A DNA stretch of 64,000 nucleotides. It comes from Leptospira sp. (GTDB taxonomy: Bacteria > Spirochaetota > Leptospiria > Leptospirales > Leptospiraceae). This document shows, one piece after another, positions 8,701 through 17,766 of this stretch. Below the pieces are notes generated by a model that worked only from the letters and a program-made list of their open reading frames with translations, was not told the DNA's origin and made no database searches. The DNA is taken from contig PEQN01000001.1 in assembly GCA_002786225.1 (NCBI GenBank), positions 243,204 through 307,203 of the forward strand. The letters are read 5' to 3'. Numbering within the stretch: the stretch's first letter is position 1; every line of letters begins with the position of its first letter. The translations under genes and the position numbers were made by a program.

Positions 8701-10180
8701 GTTGTACCATTACTTTTATTGCCTCTGTAGTCTTTGCTGTAGCAAAAGCATTTCTTAATTCTTTTGCATCAAAAGTATGGGAAATCATATTATCGGCTAA
8801 GGACTTTGTTACAATTGGATTTTCATTCAAAAGCTTTATAGCAAGGTGAAAGTCCCCACACCTAGATGTACGTATTGATTTCCCTTTAAGGAAAAAATCA
8901 TTCATCGCATAATATTCCTTATCCGAAGATTCCAGGTTTAGTTCTTGAGGCAGATAAAGAATAGCACCTCTGGGTCGAACTAAAGAATCCTCTTTTCCTT
9001 GAATGGGTCGAATACAAGAGTCGATTTCTTCTAATTTAGTAGCTATTGCAATATCAAAACGAGGAAATTTTCCATCCTTATCAATCTCATCTAATTTGGT
9101 GTGAGCTTCCTCAAATGATGAAAGAGTTAAACTTACTTCACCAAACTGTGAAAGCTCATTGCGTATAATGGAAATCCAACGTACCATGTCTTCTTTTGGA
9201 ATTTCTTGGAAACTGGGGCATAGGAAGATATTTAAATTTTCTCTTTTTTCTTTGGCCCAATGAAAATGAAGATTCTCAAGAGAAAAGGGAAGTACAGAAA
9301 GTTCATCAACTACCAATTCAGTTAGATGTCTTAAACCACCCATTTTTTGACCATTCGTTGTCTTGAGATGTAATTCTCGTTTGGCGAGACGAATAGCGGA
9401 CTGAAAACCATCTGTTGTACTTGTAGTATCATACAATATATCAAAATGATTTTCCAAAGAATCAATCGTATTTGATTCTGAAATATTTATGCCCTCATCA
9501 GCACCTAGTCGAATAGCTAAATCTAGCAATTTTTGACGTCTAGCTAGAGCAACTATTTTGAATTTTTTCTTTGAATCCAAGCGATAAGCATGGAGAGCTG
9601 CAATGACAAGAGAACCTAATCTACGTGGACCAAGAACAGCAACTATATCCCCTTCTTCGGGGGGTGATGCGATTACAGCTTGGAGAGAAGCGGCAAATGG
9701 TTCTATCAATACTGCTGCCTTCTCGTCTAGATTATTATATGGAATAGCCGCATGGACGGGGGCAAGAATATAAGCCCCAAAGCCACCAGGAAGGCGATCA
9801 ATACCTAGAACCTTTCTTTCAGGTGAATGGGTTGGAATTCCTTCTCTTACGAAAGAATCAACTTCAGAATCCCCCCTGGCTTCGAATGTATCATTTATTT
9901 CTACTACATAATTCTGATGAGTATCAGGATCTTCTGCAATCACTTCATGACCGATTACTTGGGGAAGTGGAAATGGAAGAAACCTCCTATCTATATCCGT
10001 TGAACAAACTCCACAGGATTTTGTTTTAAGAAGTCTGTAACCTTTGCCTAGTTCAAGATAAGGAGAACCATTTCGGATAATCTTCCAACCTTGTTTCTCA
10101 TCACCTTTATAAATATAATCTGATTCTATAAAGGTATCATCGGAAGTGTAATCTAGTGCCTTGAAATGGATTTCTTTCAT
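8693..10180 (-). CDS. Zinc-type (MDR) alcohol dehydrogenase-like protein
   Basis: A 495-residue medium-chain dehydrogenase-like protein, longer than the usual 350-380. The catalytic zinc region is visible as CGVCSTD near residue 56 and GHEVIAED near 77. The four-cysteine structural zinc loop is absent; that region reads FEARGDSEVDSF instead. The cofactor region has VAVLGPRRLGS near 183. An extra C-terminal part of about 120 residues carries the remaining catalytic-domain strands. It is coupled by four-base and eight-base overlaps to the rhomboid gene before it and the SAH-hydrolase-like gene after it. Substrate unknown. Confidence 0.75.
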   Translation of the reverse strand: MKEIHFKALDYTSDDTFIESDYIYKGDEKQGWKIIRNGSPYLELGKGYRLLKTKSCGVCSTDIDRRFLPFPLPQVIGHEVIAEDPDTHQNYVVEINDTFEARGDSEVDSFVREGIPTHSPERKVLGIDRLPGGFGAYILAPVHAAIPYNNLDEKAAVLIEPFAASLQAVIASPPEEGDIVAVLGPRRLGSLVIAALHAYRLDSKKKFKIVALARRQKLLDLAIRLGADEGINISESNTIDSLENHFDILYDTTSTTDGFQSAIRLAKRELHLKTTNGQKMGGLRHLTELVVDELSVLPFSLENLHFHWAKEKRENLNIFLCPSFQEIPKEDMVRWISIIRNELSQFGEVSLTLSSFEEAHTKLDEIDKDGKFPRFDIAIATKLEEIDSCIRPIQGKEDSLVRPRGAILYLPQELNLESSDKEYYAMNDFFLKGKSIRTSRCGDFHLAIKLLNENPIVTKSLADNMISHTFDAKELRNAFATAKTTEAIKVMVQHA

Positions 10181-10848
10181 TTATATCTCGCTTCTATAAA
10201 GTAATACAGAACTAAAGTCAATGTAAAGAAAATAAGATTTAGTATAAACCCATTCTTCAATTTTTTTCTATCTTTTTCTTCAAGAAAATATGCAGTAATA
10301 ATTACAGAAAAGAAACCACCTAAGTGTGCCCAATGTGCAATTTGATCTTTTTCAAAAACATTGGTAATGTCTGTATATACTGAGGCCCAAGCAATTAAGA
10401 ATAATGGAAATGGAAAATTTACACCACCCATACGAATCGAAAAAGGGCTTAGTAAAGCTGAGGCAGCAGCAAGTCCAGAGATAGCCCCACTTGCTCCTAG
10501 TACTGGTGTATTGTCCCCTATGATAAATCCTCTTACAATAGAATCGCCAATTGCCGATACGATTGCTGCCATTCCATAGAATAACATCCATTTGCTCATA
10601 CCAACTTTGTACTCCACAGCCCTGCCAAGTATAAACAAAAACATTAAATTCGAAAACAAGTGACTGAAACTTCCATGAGCAAAACTGGAAAGTATCCAAT
10701 TTATAGGATTCCATTCCCTAGGATAAGATAAGAAAAAGTTCTGAATGATAGGATCTGGTATAAAAAAAATCGAAATAAAAAAGAATAAAAATAAAAATAC
10801 AATCAAACCTGCGGTCAATGGGAATTCCCAAAATATTTTCTGAACCAT
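10177..10848 (-). CDS. Rhomboid-family intramembrane serine protease
   Basis: A 223-residue inner-membrane protein with about six transmembrane segments. Diagnostic motifs are HLFSNLMFLF near residue 63, the catalytic serine in LGASGAISGL near 117 and the catalytic histidine in AHWAHLGGF near 170. Rhomboids cleave single-span membrane proteins within the bilayer. It is the first gene of a tightly packed five-gene operon with metabolic-type enzymes, so its target may be a product of the same operon or unrelated; the sequence does not say. Confidence 0.9.
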   Translation of the reverse strand: MVQKIFWEFPLTAGLIVFLFLFFFISIFFIPDPIIQNFFLSYPREWNPINWILSSFAHGSFSHLFSNLMFLFILGRAVEYKVGMSKWMLFYGMAAIVSAIGDSIVRGFIIGDNTPVLGASGAISGLAAASALLSPFSIRMGGVNFPFPLFLIAWASVYTDITNVFEKDQIAHWAHLGGFFSVIITAYFLEEKDRKKLKNGFILNLIFFTLTLVLYYFIEARYK

Positions 10849-10879
10849 GATGATTATAATCTAAAATTCAACTATGAGT

Positions 10880-11716
10880 TCAATTCGATTTTGGAGAAAA
10901 ATTAGGAACTTCAGGAGAATCTTCATTTCGATAATAAGCATCATCCACACCATCTATTCCTGAAGATAACTCTTGTAATTTCGGTTCATTCCAAATAGTT
11001 TCAAAAGCATCTTCTGAATCATATACCTTAAAATTACTATCGTAGTGGCATCGAGTATAGTAATCTGAATTCTTAGGAATGACTCTTTGTATTTCCAATT
11101 TTATAACATCGAAATTATTTTCCATTTCTTCTTCTGAATCATATTCCCCTTCATGAAGAAGCGCAAGTAAGACTACATACTTTTGGGCTTGTTTAACAGA
11201 CTGAAGTGCATAAGAAAGATCTCGGATCTTATTAATATAGATCTGCGGGTGTGAATTTCTAGCTGTAAGTACTTTTTTCTTTGCAACAGCAATTTCCCGA
11301 AAACCCATAGAAAGATAATGATGTGTATTTGTTTTCTCAAGTCGATTCGAGATTCGAGTTAAACGAATTAAGTCTTTTTCTGTGCGTGTAATATTGGACT
11401 CAACCACTTTGAGAAATAATTGAATCATAATTTTTTGGGTTCTTCGTAATTCATCAAAACCCTTACCAAGATCCATCTGCAATTGAAGCAGTTCAGTTTC
11501 AATATGGTGCTGCAATGCTCGTCTAAATAAAACTTTTTCAGAGTCGGATCCAAAATTAGAAACGGATGGACTTATAGATTTCAAATGATCATAATTCTCC
11601 TTCATTCCTATTGTAACTTTTATTAGTTGAGTAGATTTATTCGATTGATTCGAATACGATAAAGTCCAGCTAAAACAAAGTAAGATCAAGAAGAAGAATA
11701 ACCTTTGGGAGCTCAT
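10880..11716 (-). CDS. Exported helical protein, unknown
   Basis: A 278-residue protein with a signal peptide (MSSQRLFFFLILLCFSW, cleavage near SYS). The mature region to about residue 205 is strongly alpha-helical with Lys/Glu/Gln-rich stretches, probably a helical bundle; the C-terminal 60 residues are acidic with several Tyr and two Asp/Glu-rich patches. No family recognised. It lies 31 bases upstream of the rhomboid start on the same strand and may belong to the same transcript. Confidence 0.65.
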   Translation of the reverse strand: MSSQRLFFFLILLCFSWTLSYSNQSNKSTQLIKVTIGMKENYDHLKSISPSVSNFGSDSEKVLFRRALQHHIETELLQLQMDLGKGFDELRRTQKIMIQLFLKVVESNITRTEKDLIRLTRISNRLEKTNTHHYLSMGFREIAVAKKKVLTARNSHPQIYINKIRDLSYALQSVKQAQKYVVLLALLHEGEYDSEEEMENNFDVIKLEIQRVIPKNSDYYTRCHYDSNFKVYDSEDAFETIWNEPKLQELSSGIDGVDDAYYRNEDSPEVPNFSPKSN

Positions 11717-11852
11717 ATATAAAAATCATCGGAAAGATTCCTTTTTAATTCTAAAAGATAAAAAATCGCTTGGAAAACTAGTTTACAAAACCTGGATTAT
11801 GTATTATTGTAATGGAAATCGTCTAGAAATGGAAGAATTTTAAGGATTTGAG

Positions 11853-12470
11853 ATGCCGGCTGAATTTCCACTAAATACTGCTTCTGCAAACGATTGCATT
11901 ATAGAATTAAAAAAAATCCAAGAAACCAAAACTTTTGGAGTCATTCTCAGTGAATTAACTGAGTCCGCCATTTCTAATGATAAAAATACTTGGTCTCTGA
12001 TATACCAAGTTATGCGAGATGCTGATTCCGGTCGCTTATCCTGGGCGCTACACAAAGACATACTTTCTGGCTTCATATCTATTTTAACCCAAGTGGGAGA
12101 TAGCAAATCTTATCGCTTAATTATCAATTATATCAAAAACCTAGACAGAACAATTCCTCTAGGTGCTATAGAGCTTATTTCAGATCTTCTACCAACCTTC
12201 GAAGAGCTGGACAGTGATGAAATCATTAAAATTGCATCTCAAAAGGATGATATTAGATCTGCAATTGGAATCATTGCTCTATCGCGATTGATGATAGAAA
12301 ACAAATTAAATGAGGATCAAAAGAAAGCTATCCAAGAATTCCTACAATCCTATTCCAATTCAAAATACTATATGAAAGATATCGTAGAATCTATCTTAGA
12401 AATGATAGAAGATGCCGAGAAAGGAACTTCACTTCTTCCTGAAAATGAACTTAGTTCACTTTTTGATTAA
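11853..12470 (+). CDS. Helical-repeat (HEAT-like) protein, unknown
   Basis: A 205-residue cytoplasmic protein composed almost wholly of predicted helices of similar length (for example residues 75-90, 100-115, 118-135, 140-155), suggesting a HEAT or Armadillo-like repeat scaffold. An AAGGA ribosome site lies nine bases before the ATG at 11853. It is followed about 100 bases later by another unknown gene on the same strand. I cannot name a family or function. Confidence 0.6.
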   Translation: MPAEFPLNTASANDCIIELKKIQETKTFGVILSELTESAISNDKNTWSLIYQVMRDADSGRLSWALHKDILSGFISILTQVGDSKSYRLIINYIKNLDRTIPLGAIELISDLLPTFEELDSDEIIKIASQKDDIRSAIGIIALSRLMIENKLNEDQKKAIQEFLQSYSNSKYYMKDIVESILEMIEDAEKGTSLLPENELSSLFD

Positions 12471-12573
12471 TCTAAGCTAAAATCAGAAACTTAGGTACAA
12501 TTTATGCATTCGATAGAATGTATAAAGATAAAATCATTTTGCAGTGCAAAATGCTTAATTTAAGGGCAGGTGT

Positions 12574-13452
12574 ATGGTCAAAAATGCTAAGAAAGGTACA
12601 AATTTCTCAAAAGCAGGGTTGCTCTGGAAGAGTATTGAAAGGCAGGCTGAAGTTCAATTAGGTCTTGTTCGTTTGAATAAGGATGTTACTTTACGAATTT
12701 TAAATAATAAACCAAATGAATTCCTTGAAGCAAATCGTTTTGATTTTACAAAAAACATGAAAGAGTTCATGAAAACTGTCGTTACTATGGACTCAGAAAA
12801 GTTAGAATATTTTATCTTTAGAGTCTACGATTGCTATCTGCGTGAATTAAATTTTATCAATGAAAGAAATTCACAATTTTCTATTGATATTTTGTTCCAA
12901 GTTATTGAAACACTTACTGTAGAAAAAGAATCAATTCAATCGGTTGAGGGATATTTTTCATCCTCTAACCAAGAATCAATTAGTAGAGCTGATATGGAAA
13001 ATATTCTGAATCATATGAAAGCTTATAATTTCATGTCTATTCAATTCAAAAAAATCAATAATCTAAAAAGATGCGTAGAATTAAGCGATCAAATTATATT
13101 GAAAGCCGCAACATTAAATCCAATGGTATCTATACTCTCATTGGACAATATGTACAGTTTGATTTTAGCTCAAAACATTCTTTCATCAAAATATGGAATT
13201 CGCAATCTTCTCTCGGGTTGGATGGAAGAGTATGGATTCACTGAAGAGCAAGCTATTCGAATCCTTCCATTGTTTCCAAGTGATTCTTCTTTGAATGAAT
13301 TTCGATCTGTTTACACAAAAGCGATTCAAGCTTTAGGACAGAAAGTTGATCCAATCAACAAGGATATGGATTTATTTATGATGCGATCCATTTGCAATTA
13401 TTTCACATCTTGGTTGAATAGAGTTGCGAACCAATTGCCAGCTGTAGCTTAG
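12574..13452 (+). CDS. Conserved-looking cytoplasmic protein, unknown
   Basis: A 292-residue protein with a basic N-terminus (MVKNAKKGTNFSK) and mostly helical content throughout; no signal peptide, membrane segment or familiar motif. AAGGGCAGG lies just before the ATG. A hairpin with a T-rich tail overlaps its stop codon. It sits beside the HEAT-like gene and may be co-expressed with it, but a 100-base gap separates them. Confidence 0.6.
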   Translation: MVKNAKKGTNFSKAGLLWKSIERQAEVQLGLVRLNKDVTLRILNNKPNEFLEANRFDFTKNMKEFMKTVVTMDSEKLEYFIFRVYDCYLRELNFINERNSQFSIDILFQVIETLTVEKESIQSVEGYFSSSNQESISRADMENILNHMKAYNFMSIQFKKINNLKRCVELSDQIILKAATLNPMVSILSLDNMYSLILAQNILSSKYGIRNLLSGWMEEYGFTEEQAIRILPLFPSDSSLNEFRSVYTKAIQALGQKVDPINKDMDLFMMRSICNYFTSWLNRVANQLPAVA

Positions 13453-13475
13453 CTTGCTAGTAAAATAGCAGCTAC
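13444..13475. terminator. Possible bidirectional terminator hairpin
   Basis: GTAGCT (13444-13449) pairs with AGCTAC (13470-13475), with an inner TGCTA/TAGC helix and a small bulge, followed on the plus strand by a run of Ts starting near 13480. It lies between convergent genes and overlaps the upstream stop codon. Confidence 0.4.
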
Positions 13476-13480
13476 TGACT

Positions 13481-14335
13481 TTATTTTTTTACCATAGTGA
13501 CAAAGAGAGTATTACTGATGTTCCAATGTCCAAAACTAAATTGAAATACCCACTTAGATAAATAATAGTAAAGGACTTTAGCGTACAATCCTAGCTTTGA
13601 CTTAGATCCTGCTACACTCATGATTGGTTTCAGAATATAGAACTTAGGTTGGAAGAATCCGCATTGTGAGCCTAACTCAGCAAGCGTTTTCATTTTATAA
13701 TTATTTACATGATCCTTGGCTTCTAAGTAATGAACACCTGGTCTCATCCCCTTGATCAATACCTTAAGCCTTGCCTTCCACAATTGAAAGGGAAAATTCG
13801 GTGTCTGCATAAATAGAATTCCACCAGGCTTGAGAATGGAATTTAAATACTGAAGTAAAGAATGTGGTTTTGGAATATGTTCTATCACATCCCACAAAGT
13901 TATCATATCCAGAGAATTGGGTTCTATCTTACTAGCTTGCACCACACCTGAATGGACATTTTTAAGATTATTTTTTTCTTTCGCAAATTGCACAGCCCTT
14001 TCAGAAATTTCATATCCTATAGCCTTCCAACTCGGATTGGTCTCAGATATTCTTTTGACAAAAAATCCCAAACCACAACCAACATCAAGAATCTGTCCCT
14101 TCTTACCGGCTATGAATCTTGAAATGAAATCATCATAAATATCACGATGAGCTTCATCCCACCATTTTAAATCAAATTCTTCTTCTGGATCATCCCAATA
14201 GCCTTCATAATGCTCATCCTGTTGGTAAGAGGAATACACATGGTCGCAATAGGAGCATTTAACAATAGCTATACCATTTTCAACAAAAACAGGTTGGCTG
14301 TCTTGGCATCCACAAAGAATACATTCTTGGGTCAT
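13481..14335 (-). CDS. Class I SAM-dependent methyltransferase with N-terminal zinc ribbon
   Basis: A 284-residue methyltransferase. The N-terminus has a zinc-ribbon-like pair, CILCGC at 5-10 and CSYC at 27-30. The SAM-binding motif I is ILDVGCGLGFF near residue 83, followed by motif II IGYEIS near 106 and WDVIEHIP near 138, a late motif GGILFMQTPN near 160. This architecture is common among methyltransferases acting on sugars or small molecules in surface polysaccharide clusters, but there is no such cluster here, so the substrate is unknown. Divergent from dapF. Confidence 0.85.
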   Translation of the reverse strand: MTQECILCGCQDSQPVFVENGIAIVKCSYCDHVYSSYQQDEHYEGYWDDPEEEFDLKWWDEAHRDIYDDFISRFIAGKKGQILDVGCGLGFFVKRISETNPSWKAIGYEISERAVQFAKEKNNLKNVHSGVVQASKIEPNSLDMITLWDVIEHIPKPHSLLQYLNSILKPGGILFMQTPNFPFQLWKARLKVLIKGMRPGVHYLEAKDHVNNYKMKTLAELGSQCGFFQPKFYILKPIMSVAGSKSKLGLYAKVLYYYLSKWVFQFSFGHWNISNTLFVTMVKK

Positions 14336-14438
14336 AGTCTTTTTAGAATCTTAAATCAAAAGTATAGGTCAACTAAATTCTAAAATATTCTCTTGAGTAC
14401 AAGATTGCCGGATCGAATTATGTTCCTAGAGGGAATTT

Positions 14439-15281
14439 ATGGAGCTTAAGTTTACAAAAATGGAAGGCATCGGTAATGATTATGTTTACATTGATGCAAC
14501 AAAGAATGATATTCGATTGAGCTCTGAGCAGATCCAAAAACTCTCAGATAGAAATTTTGGCATAGGTGGGGACGGGGTAATTTTCATTCGATCCTCTGAG
14601 AAGGCTGACTTCCAAATGGATATGTATAACTCGGATGGATCTTCTTCCGAAATGTGCGGAAATGGCATTCGCTGTGTCGGTAAATTTGTCTACGATCATG
14701 GATTAACAAACAATCTGAATCCTAAAATCGAAACTGGTAAAGGTGTGCTTACCTTAGACCTACAAAAAAATAAATCCAATAAAATTGAAATAGTCACTGT
14801 AGATATGGGTGAGCCAATTTTGAAACCAAGCCTAATCCCACTTAAATGGAAAGATGATGAACCTGTAATCAATCAAATCATTCATGTAGATGGCGTAGAT
14901 TATCATTTTACTTCAGTGAGTATGGGAAATCCACATTGTGTTATCTTTGTTGAAGATCCAGATAAAATACCTTTGTATGAGAGAGGTCTTAAGATAGAAC
15001 ACCATGAGTTATTTCCGAAACGAGTAAATGCAGAATTTGTATCTGTAAAAGCCAAGGACCATCTCTACCAAAGAACATGGGAAAGGGGTACTGGGGAAAC
15101 CTTGGCCTGTGGAACAGGTGCTTGCGCTGTAGCCGTCTCCGCTGTCTTAACAGGACGAACTGGTAGAAAAGTACAAATTGATCTGAGAGGTGGAACTCTT
15201 CACATAGAATGGTCCCAAGCCGGTTCCGTCTTCATGACAGGTCCTGCGAAAGAAGTTTATACAGGTCTCATTGAAATATAG
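14439..15281 (+). CDS. dapF: Diaminopimelate epimerase
   Basis: Converts LL- to meso-diaminopimelate for lysine and peptidoglycan synthesis. It has 280 residues, the usual length. The N-terminal [10 protein letters not shown] motif, the first catalytic cysteine in [14 protein letters not shown] near 73-79 and the second in [14 protein letters not shown] near 223 are all intact. GAGGGAA precedes the ATG at 14439. Its 3' end overlaps the convergent HAD gene by 25 bases. Its presence shows a DAP-type pathway, which fits Leptospira better than Borrelia. Confidence 0.96.
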   Translation: MELKFTKMEGIGNDYVYIDATKNDIRLSSEQIQKLSDRNFGIGGDGVIFIRSSEKADFQMDMYNSDGSSSEMCGNGIRCVGKFVYDHGLTNNLNPKIETGKGVLTLDLQKNKSNKIEIVTVDMGEPILKPSLIPLKWKDDEPVINQIIHVDGVDYHFTSVSMGNPHCVIFVEDPDKIPLYERGLKIEHHELFPKRVNAEFVSVKAKDHLYQRTWERGTGETLACGTGACAVAVSAVLTGRTGRKVQIDLRGGTLHIEWSQAGSVFMTGPAKEVYTGLIEI

Positions 15282-16003
15282 TATTCTAAAGAAGAATTCA
15301 AGTTATGCGCAACAAAAGAATTCGAAACTGAGATATTCAAATTTTTAGATATTTCTCTTTCACCAAACATTTCTTTTAGATGTATTGTTGTAATTCCTAG
15401 TTTAGATGCGCCTTCGATATCATCTATGTGGTTGTCGCCGATCATGACACATTGTTCAGGATTAGAATCAATTCTACGACAGGCTTCTATAAAAATTTGA
15501 GCAGATGGCTTTTCGATTCCTAGTTCTTCAGAAACAAGTAAGTTAAAATGAAAATTTTTTGGAAATACTGATTCTAATTTGATCAATTGTGTCCGAAGAT
15601 TCTCATTTGATAGAAATATGATTTTATGAGAAGCTTGGATTTCATTCAAAAGTTTGAAAGTAAACTTATAATTGCCTTTATTAAGATGGAAAAATTCTTT
15701 AAGATATTTGCTAAAATTCTTAAAGTAAATCTCTTCCATTTTCAAAACGAGGTTAATACGTTTCTTAGTTAAAGATCCAAATTTTAATTCTATCATTCTC
15801 TTAAAATACAAAATACGTAAACGATTCGAAGAATGCCCTTCTAAATTCACTTTGATTTCTTCTCTAGCAAGTTTAAATCTATCATAAAAATCTAAAGCAC
15901 TTCCATAAGCTTTCCTTTGCCAAAATTCTGAAAGACATTTTAATGAAAAATCATAAGCCTCTTTGGATGGAAGAATAGTATTATCTATATCTAAAATCAA
16001 CAT
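15257..16003 (-). CDS. HAD-superfamily hydrolase
   Basis: A 248-residue haloacid-dehalogenase-fold phosphatase-type protein. Motif I is ILDIDNT at residues 3-9 (Asp5 nucleophile, Asp7), motif II has LSNEN near 135, a Lys in [13 protein letters not shown] near 167, and motif III/IV is [13 protein letters not shown] near 194. A helical cap domain lies between residues 15 and 120. Substrate unknown. Its end overlaps dapF by 25 bases on the opposite strand. Confidence 0.85.
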   Translation of the reverse strand: MLILDIDNTILPSKEAYDFSLKCLSEFWQRKAYGSALDFYDRFKLAREEIKVNLEGHSSNRLRILYFKRMIELKFGSLTKKRINLVLKMEEIYFKNFSKYLKEFFHLNKGNYKFTFKLLNEIQASHKIIFLSNENLRTQLIKLESVFPKNFHFNLLVSEELGIEKPSAQIFIEACRRIDSNPEQCVMIGDNHIDDIEGASKLGITTIHLKEMFGEREISKNLNISVSNSFVAHNLNSSLEYYISMRPV

Positions 16004-16065
16004 TGATACAGAATAAAATGTAATTCCTAGTTGACGAGTAAAATTGTATATACTAAAATCGAACC

Positions 16066-16269
16066 ATGCTTCCTATCGCAAGGATTCTTGGATCCTTATT
16101 TACTATTCTTGGAATCTTTCTATTTCTTTATGGCTTAATGACAGACGGAAATTCAATGTATGATAAAACCTTCTCAATAAATATTAATCTATATTGGGGC
16201 ATTTTTATGATAGGATTTGGTTTGGTATTTGTTGTTTTTGGAAGAAAAAACGGATTTCTAAATCAGTAA
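16066..16269 (+). CDS. Small two-span membrane protein
   Basis: A 67-residue protein with two hydrophobic segments (residues 4-25 and 41-60) separated by a polar loop containing DGNSMYDKTFS. No family recognised. It is divergent from the HAD gene and convergent with the substrate-binding protein gene. Support is the intact frame, the typical two-span pattern and the absence of any better frame here. Confidence 0.5.
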   Translation: MLPIARILGSLFTILGIFLFLYGLMTDGNSMYDKTFSININLYWGIFMIGFGLVFVVFGRKNGFLNQ

Positions 16270-16276
16270 AACAAAA

Positions 16277-17062
16277 TCAACTGACATTCTCTTCAAGGAT
16301 AGAATTTAGCTTCTGAACTCCTTCGAGGAATAATGCAGGACCAGGTTGTAAGATGATGGATGAGTCAATTTCATAGAGCTTATTTTTTCTCACTGCTGTT
16401 GTTTGCTTCCACTCTTCTACTTGCTTTATCCAATTATAATCAACAGGCTTTCCACACCAAGATCCTATAATCAAATCAGGATTCTTATCAGCTATAAAAT
16501 CTTTACTTACAATGCGATCTCTTGCCAGTGATCTATCAGCTTTATTAGAATGAATTTCATCACCTCCACATATTTGGATCAATTCACTTACCCATTGGAT
16601 TGCCGTTATGATAGGCTCATCCCATTCTTGAAAGAATACCTTTGGTCTATAATTTCTTGTTTTAGCTTTTCTTGAAATACCATCCAAGGTTTGCTTCCAT
16701 GTATCAATTAAAAGCAAAGTTTCTTTGCTCCTTCCTACTAGAGATCCAATCAAATACATAGTCTCAAAAATTTCTTCTATTGATCTTTGGTTGGTAACTA
16801 AAACATTGAGACCTTCTTTAATTAAATCATGTGCAAGTTGAGCTTGTATATCGGAAAACCCAATGATTAAATCTGGCTTTAGTGATTTAATCTTTTTGAT
16901 ATTGCCTGATATGAATGAAGATACCTTAGTTTTTTCTTGAATTGCAATGGATGGACGAACAGTATAAACGCTAATCCCAACTATACGATTTTGTTCTTGT
17001 AAGAGATAGAGCAACTCGGTGGTTTCTTCTGTTAAACAAATTATTCTTTTTGGATAAATCAT
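16277..17062 (-). CDS. BtuF/FecB-like substrate-binding-fold protein without signal peptide
   Basis: A 261-residue protein of the class III periplasmic-binding fold (PF01497) used for corrinoids and siderophores. Visible features are RIICLTEETTELLY at 6-19, a SLKPDLIIGF strand near 57, and a second lobe with NPDLIIGSWCG near 196 and a C-terminal QPGPALFLEGVQKL. It starts MIYPKRI with no signal peptide, so it may stay cytoplasmic, as do some proteins of this family. No transporter genes are adjacent. It lies seven bases after the ktrA stop, so probably in the same transcript. Confidence 0.75.
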   Translation of the reverse strand: MIYPKRIICLTEETTELLYLLQEQNRIVGISVYTVRPSIAIQEKTKVSSFISGNIKKIKSLKPDLIIGFSDIQAQLAHDLIKEGLNVLVTNQRSIEEIFETMYLIGSLVGRSKETLLLIDTWKQTLDGISRKAKTRNYRPKVFFQEWDEPIITAIQWVSELIQICGGDEIHSNKADRSLARDRIVSKDFIADKNPDLIIGSWCGKPVDYNWIKQVEEWKQTTAVRKNKLYEIDSSIILQPGPALFLEGVQKLNSILEENVS

Positions 17063-17069
17063 AAGTAAA

Positions 17070-17765
17070 TTATAACTCTATAAATTTATTTATATCTTTT
17101 TGCTTTCCAAATAGAATTAGTGTATCCTCACTTTTAAACCTTTCATCCCCAGAAAGAATTCCAAGAATAGAAATTTCTTTTTCATCCTCATTTCTTCGCC
17201 TAGAAACTGGTTTAGTTCGCCTTTTAATTGTGATTATATTTAAACTAAATTTTTCTCTAAGCATAGCTTCTTGAATCTGACTTCCTACCAAAGACTCAGG
17301 TATTTTTACTTCTGCAATTCGGTATTCGTCTGAAAGGAAAAAATTTGAGATGAGACTTCCGTGTCTCAGCATTTCTGCCATATTTGTCGCTGCTGTTTCC
17401 TCTGGATTAAAAAAGAAATCCACACCAATTAATTTAAGAATTCTTTTCTGCAATTCTGTTTTATATCTAGCGAAAATTTGTTTAACACCGATTTGCTTAA
17501 GTATATCAGCTGCTACAACCAATGCCTCAAAATTTTCTGCAACCGATATAACCACAATGTCCATCTCTTCCAGACCTTGTGATTTAAGCGCATGGTCATC
17601 CGTTGCATCCAGACGAACTGATGCAGTACAAATATCCTTGACATCCTCTACCGTTGACTGAGCTATATCAATAGCTAAGACCTCATGTCCTTCCAAAAAT
17701 AGTCTTTCAACTAAAACTTTTCCAAAACTTCCCAAACCAATTACTGCTATTTTTTTTCTTATCAT
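17070..17765 (-). CDS. ktrA: Potassium uptake regulatory subunit, KtrA/TrkA type
   Basis: A 231-residue cytoplasmic RCK protein that binds nucleotide and gates the paired membrane subunit. RCK_N: GLGSFGKVL at residues 10-18 (Rossmann GxGxxG), acidic end LAIDIAQ near 33 and LDATDDHAL near 54. RCK_C follows from about 145, with an insertion rich in Arg/Lys (RRTKPVSRRRNEDEK). The gene starts immediately after the ktrB stop, confirming the pair. Confidence 0.92.
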   Translation of the reverse strand: MIRKKIAVIGLGSFGKVLVERLFLEGHEVLAIDIAQSTVEDVKDICTASVRLDATDDHALKSQGLEEMDIVVISVAENFEALVVAADILKQIGVKQIFARYKTELQKRILKLIGVDFFFNPEETAATNMAEMLRHGSLISNFFLSDEYRIAEVKIPESLVGSQIQEAMLREKFSLNIITIKRRTKPVSRRRNEDEKEISILGILSGDERFKSEDTLILFGKQKDINKFIEL

Positions 17766-17766
17766 T

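Noticed and set aside
10352..10714. A 120-residue minus-strand frame inside the rhomboid gene
   Set aside because: It is on the same strand in another frame, with a Trp/Cys-rich composition unlike a real protein; the rhomboid frame carries all catalytic motifs.
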